A stretch of DNA of 64,000 bases from Pedobacter frigoris. Lineage in GTDB: Bacteria > Bacteroidota > Bacteroidia > Sphingobacteriales > Sphingobacteriaceae. Below the pieces are notes generated by a model that was given only the letters and a program-made list of their open reading frames with translations, was not told where the DNA came from and searched no databases. The position numbers and the translations under genes were made by a program. Within the stretch, counting starts at the first letter, position 1. Each line of letters begins with the position of its first letter. The DNA lies in contig NZ_SWBQ01000005.1 of assembly GCF_005116445.1 (NCBI RefSeq), positions 186,001 to 250,000 on the forward strand, read 5' to 3'. Below are positions 61,635-64,000 of this stretch, one piece after another.

Positions 61635-62240
61635 TTATTTGACTTGCAGACCTGCCATGTATATATCTGCAAACATTTTTTCTTTAATGAATATTTGCTT
61701 GAATTGTTCTTTGCCAGGGAACATGAGCTTTCCTTTACTCAGTATGTTAAAATGGATTCCAGACAGCGCCTCGATAAAGATGTCGGTTGCCAGCTTAGGA
61801 TCTTGTATCACAAGTTCGCCACTTGCTACCCCTCTTGTAAATAATGAGCTAATAATAATTGCTTCAAAAGTCTTAGCCCTTTGAAATTTCTCATAAAGAT
61901 CTTCAGGAAGTTCATTCCCTATAATTTGATTCGATTCAAAGAGATTATAATATTTTTGAATATAGGCCTGTCTTTTTTGGAGTAATTTAAGTATCCCTTC
62001 GGTTGAGGTTTTGGTTTTGTCGATTGACTTTACCAACTCCCGGCTCATTATGTGCATAAGGTGTTCTACAGCACTTACATATAGACTCAATTTGTCTGGA
62101 AAGTAATAATATAGGAGTGCTTTTGAGAAAGTGATGTCTTTAGCAATTTCTGTCATTGTAGTTTTTGCCAGACCATAATGTGCAAATCTTTTTAGAGCGG
62201 CTTCAATGATTAGAATTCTTTTTTTATCCTGATTTTCCAT
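61635..62240 (-). CDS. Second TetR-family regulator
   Basis: A 201-residue TetR protein with helix-turn-helix (ILIIEAALKRFAHYGLAKTTMTEIAKDITFSKALLYYYFPDKLSLYVSAV). It aligns over its full length with the regulator at 60909 and has the same length, so it is a tandem duplicate. It lies 120 bases upstream of that gene with the putative operator between. Whether it regulates the same operon or a distant target is unknown. Confidence 0.9.
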   Translation of the reverse strand: MENQDKKRILIIEAALKRFAHYGLAKTTMTEIAKDITFSKALLYYYFPDKLSLYVSAVEHLMHIMSRELVKSIDKTKTSTEGILKLLQKRQAYIQKYYNLFESNQIIGNELPEDLYEKFQRAKTFEAIIISSLFTRGVASGELVIQDPKLATDIFIEALSGIHFNILSKGKLMFPGKEQFKQIFIKEKMFADIYMAGLQVK

Positions 62241-62360
62241 ACAAATAATATCGGTCTCCTGTCAAATAGTCTAAAATGTCCGGTCTTTTAACAATCGAGA
62301 GGAAAAATAGGAAAATTTTTCAAATATTGATTTAAACATATTTATTACGGCCCTTTCAGT

Positions 62361-62368
62361 TACATTTG
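62361..62368 (+). promoter_or_regulatory. -7-like element of murB
   Basis: TACATTTG fits TAnnTTTG and lies 26 bases before the murB start at 62395. No -33 box is seen. Confidence 0.3.
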
Positions 62369-62394
62369 TACGTTATTAATCTGTTCAAACTTCT

Positions 62395-63411
62395 ATGTCT
62401 GTATTACAAGAAAACAAATCCTTAAAATCATATAATACGTTTAGAATCGATGTTAGCGCTAAGCATTTTACTGAAATTTTTAGTGAAAAGGATTTAATAG
62501 AATTGCTAACCTCAGACCCTGCCATTGATCAGGATCTACTGGTTTTAGGTGGCGGAAGTAACGTTTTATTTACAAGAGATTTTGAAGGATTGGTCATTAA
62601 GGTCAGTATCCCCGGTATTTCGAGCGTAGTTGATGGAAATGAGGTCATAGTTACAGCAGGAGCAGGCGTAGTATGGAGCGATTTTGTAAATTATTGTGTG
62701 GAGAATGGATTTGCTGGAGTTGAGAATCTGAGTCTTATTCCAGGTACAGTAGGAGCCTCTCCGATACAGAATATCGGTGCATATGGGGTCGAAGTGAAGG
62801 ACATATTTAGTTCTTGTACCGCTTATGAAATAGCTACTGGCATTCCTCGTCATTTTAACTTTGAGGATTGTAAGTTTGGATATAGGGATAGCATATTCAA
62901 AAATGAACTGAAAGGGAGATACATTATCACATCTGTAAGCTTTAAATTAAGTAAATCTGCGCGGCTCAATACTCATTATGGGGCTATTCAGGATGAATTG
63001 AAAAGCAGGGGTATTTTAGATCCTAATATTGCAGATATTTCTAAAGTAGTATCTCAGATAAGGGTTAGTAAATTACCTGACCCATCTACAATAGGTAACG
63101 CAGGTAGTTTCTTTAAAAACCCGGTAATAGATAAGAATTTATTTGAAAAGATACTTGATCAATATCCTGACATAGTACATTTTCCAGTAGCAAACGATCG
63201 GATAAAGCTGGCTGCTGGTTGGCTCATAGAACATTGTGGTTTTAAAGGAATTATTGTTGGGAATACTGGGACCTGGAAAAATCAGGCCTTGGTCCTTGTC
63301 AACCACGGACATGCAACAGGTCAGGAAGTGTATAGTTTTTCAGAACAAATTATAAATTCCGTCGATGCCAAATTCGGTGTGAGATTAGAAAGAGAAGTAA
63401 ATATTCTGTGA
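62395..63411 (+). CDS. murB: UDP-N-acetylenolpyruvoylglucosamine reductase
   Basis: A 338-residue flavoenzyme that uses NADPH to make UDP-N-acetylmuramate, the second committed step of peptidoglycan synthesis. The FAD-binding core has LLVLGGGSNVLF, and other blocks are NLSLIPGTVGASPIQNIGAYGVEVKD, FGYRDSIFK, and PDPSTIGNAGSFFKNPVI with the catalytic Ser. It ends with GWLIEHCGFKG and NHGHATGQEV. Length and inserts match type I MurB as in E. coli. It is transcribed alone. Confidence 0.95.
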   Translation: MSVLQENKSLKSYNTFRIDVSAKHFTEIFSEKDLIELLTSDPAIDQDLLVLGGGSNVLFTRDFEGLVIKVSIPGISSVVDGNEVIVTAGAGVVWSDFVNYCVENGFAGVENLSLIPGTVGASPIQNIGAYGVEVKDIFSSCTAYEIATGIPRHFNFEDCKFGYRDSIFKNELKGRYIITSVSFKLSKSARLNTHYGAIQDELKSRGILDPNIADISKVVSQIRVSKLPDPSTIGNAGSFFKNPVIDKNLFEKILDQYPDIVHFPVANDRIKLAAGWLIEHCGFKGIIVGNTGTWKNQALVLVNHGHATGQEVYSFSEQIINSVDAKFGVRLEREVNIL

Positions 63412-63582
63412 CATCATGATAGAAGGATATATACGCCCATAAAATTTATTTCATAATATAGGATTTAATTTTTTGGTACACGAATTGTATATGTTTTAGT
63501 GTGTAAGATTAAACAAACCAGAGGTCGCCACTCTAATTTTCTTGTTTGTTTTTGCTTGTTAAACCCTAAAACTTAAAACATT
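63412..63582. other. Leader region of the sigma factor gene
   Basis: 171 bases between murB and the sigma factor gene. It contains AGAGGTCGCCACTCT near 63521 (AGAG/CTCT arms) and T-rich sequence. No gene or clear promoter was identified. Confidence 0.4.
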
Positions 63583-64000
63583 ATGACAAAAAATGAATTC
63601 AATCTCCAGCTCAACGACCATTCAGTTTCTTTACAGTCATTCGCTTTAAATTTTACCAAGGACATTGAAGATGCTAATGATTTAGTACAAGACACAATGT
63701 TGAAAGCGGTAACTTATTACAGCAAGTTTAAAGAAGGGACTAATTTAAAAGGGTGGTTATTTACAATTATGAAAAATACTTTTATCAATAATTACAGAAG
63801 ATTGGTAAAAACAAATTCATTGATTACTCAATCGGACGATATTTCTTCAGCTAATTTGCATTATAGTGCATCGAAGAATAATAGTGAAAGTAAATTTATC
63901 ATAGGCGACATTAATAAAGCTTTGGCTACTCTTCAGCCAGAATATTACGTGCCGTTTATCAAATATTTTGAAGGCTTTAAATACCATGAAATCGCAGAAG
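63583..64000 (+). CDS. ECF-type RNA polymerase sigma factor, truncated by window edge
   Basis: The first 139 codons of a sigma-70-family, extracytoplasmic-function-type sigma factor. It starts MTKNEFNLQLNDHSVSL. The region 2 block reads DANDLVQDTMLKAVTYYSKFKEGTNLKGWLFTIMKNTFINNYRR, and the start of region 4 is visible as NKALATLQPEYYVPFIKYFEGFKYHEIAE, where the frame runs off the window. This sigma type is common in Bacteroidota. Regulon and anti-sigma partner lie outside the window. Confidence 0.88.
   Translation, partial: MTKNEFNLQLNDHSVSLQSFALNFTKDIEDANDLVQDTMLKAVTYYSKFKEGTNLKGWLFTIMKNTFINNYRRLVKTNSLITQSDDISSANLHYSASKNNSESKFIIGDINKALATLQPEYYVPFIKYFEGFKYHEIAE

Noticed and set aside
1..64000. 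CRISPR arrays, tRNA or rRNA genes, intact insertion sequences
   Set aside because: No regularly spaced repeats, cloverleaf-like sequences, rRNA motifs or transposase genes were recognised by eye; a dedicated search could still find short elements.

Overview
The window looks like chromosome of a Bacteroidota bacterium, most likely a Pedobacter-like member of the Sphingobacteriaceae. The reasons are a large secreted protein with a type IX secretion (T9SS) C-terminal sorting domain, DUF6266 and DUF2490 family proteins, signal peptides ending in xAQ, several promoters with the Bacteroidota -7 element TAnnTTTG, and almost no Shine-Dalgarno sequences. No tRNA, rRNA, CRISPR array or intact insertion sequence was seen. 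The left edge cuts close to (perhaps into) a GAF-domain gene, and the right edge cuts an ECF sigma factor gene.

Region by region. 1-4.5 kb: GAF protein, zinc-ribbon protein, a 1062-residue T9SS-exported LamG protein, and a divergent 65-residue PID-CTERM-like mini-protein. 4.5-11 kb: a leftward tripartite RND efflux operon (adaptor, pump, TolC) ending in an N-acetylglucosamine-kinase-like gene; its promoter carries two 18-bp direct repeats. 11-14.8 kb: M61 peptidase, small beta-barrel protein, zinc alcohol dehydrogenase. 15-18.6 kb: a tight, GC-richer operon for 5-oxoprolinase (pxpB, pxpC, pxpA) plus an NRAMP-like transporter without the usual metal-binding motifs. 18.6-30 kb: accessory-looking genes, including a pentapeptide-repeat protein, VOC protein, AraC regulator, exported haloalkane-dehalogenase-like hydrolase, a decayed LOV-PAS photosensor pseudogene, AlkD-like repair protein, beta-helix protein, and an alpha/beta hydrolase beside a Crp/Fnr regulator.

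30-39.7 kb is a fatty-acid block. It holds acyl-CoA ligase (overlapping gamma-glutamyltransferase), then a MarR regulator overlapping fadN, then fadA and fadE, so activation and beta-oxidation lie together under a likely local repressor. 39.7-41.2 kb holds two tandem FKBP-type prolyl isomerase lipoproteins. 41.2-45.9 kb is a light-related cluster: photolyase with an SDR39U1 epimerase, a divergent DASH cryptochrome, and a CarH-type B12-dependent photoreceptor regulator preceded by a perfect 14-bp inverted repeat. 46-55.2 kb holds sucA-sucB and, beyond two secreted peptidases, the E3 gene lpdA, which together supply the 2-oxoglutarate dehydrogenase complex. 55.2-62.2 kb is a second leftward efflux operon (TetR, TolC, adaptor, RND pump) with an adjacent TetR paralogue. 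62.4 kb to the end holds murB and the start of the sigma factor gene.

The strongest leads are the CarH gene with its operator, the LOV photoreceptor pseudogene, the efflux promoter repeats, the NRAMP-like transporter tied to 5-oxoproline use, and a Crp-type palindrome at an activator position.
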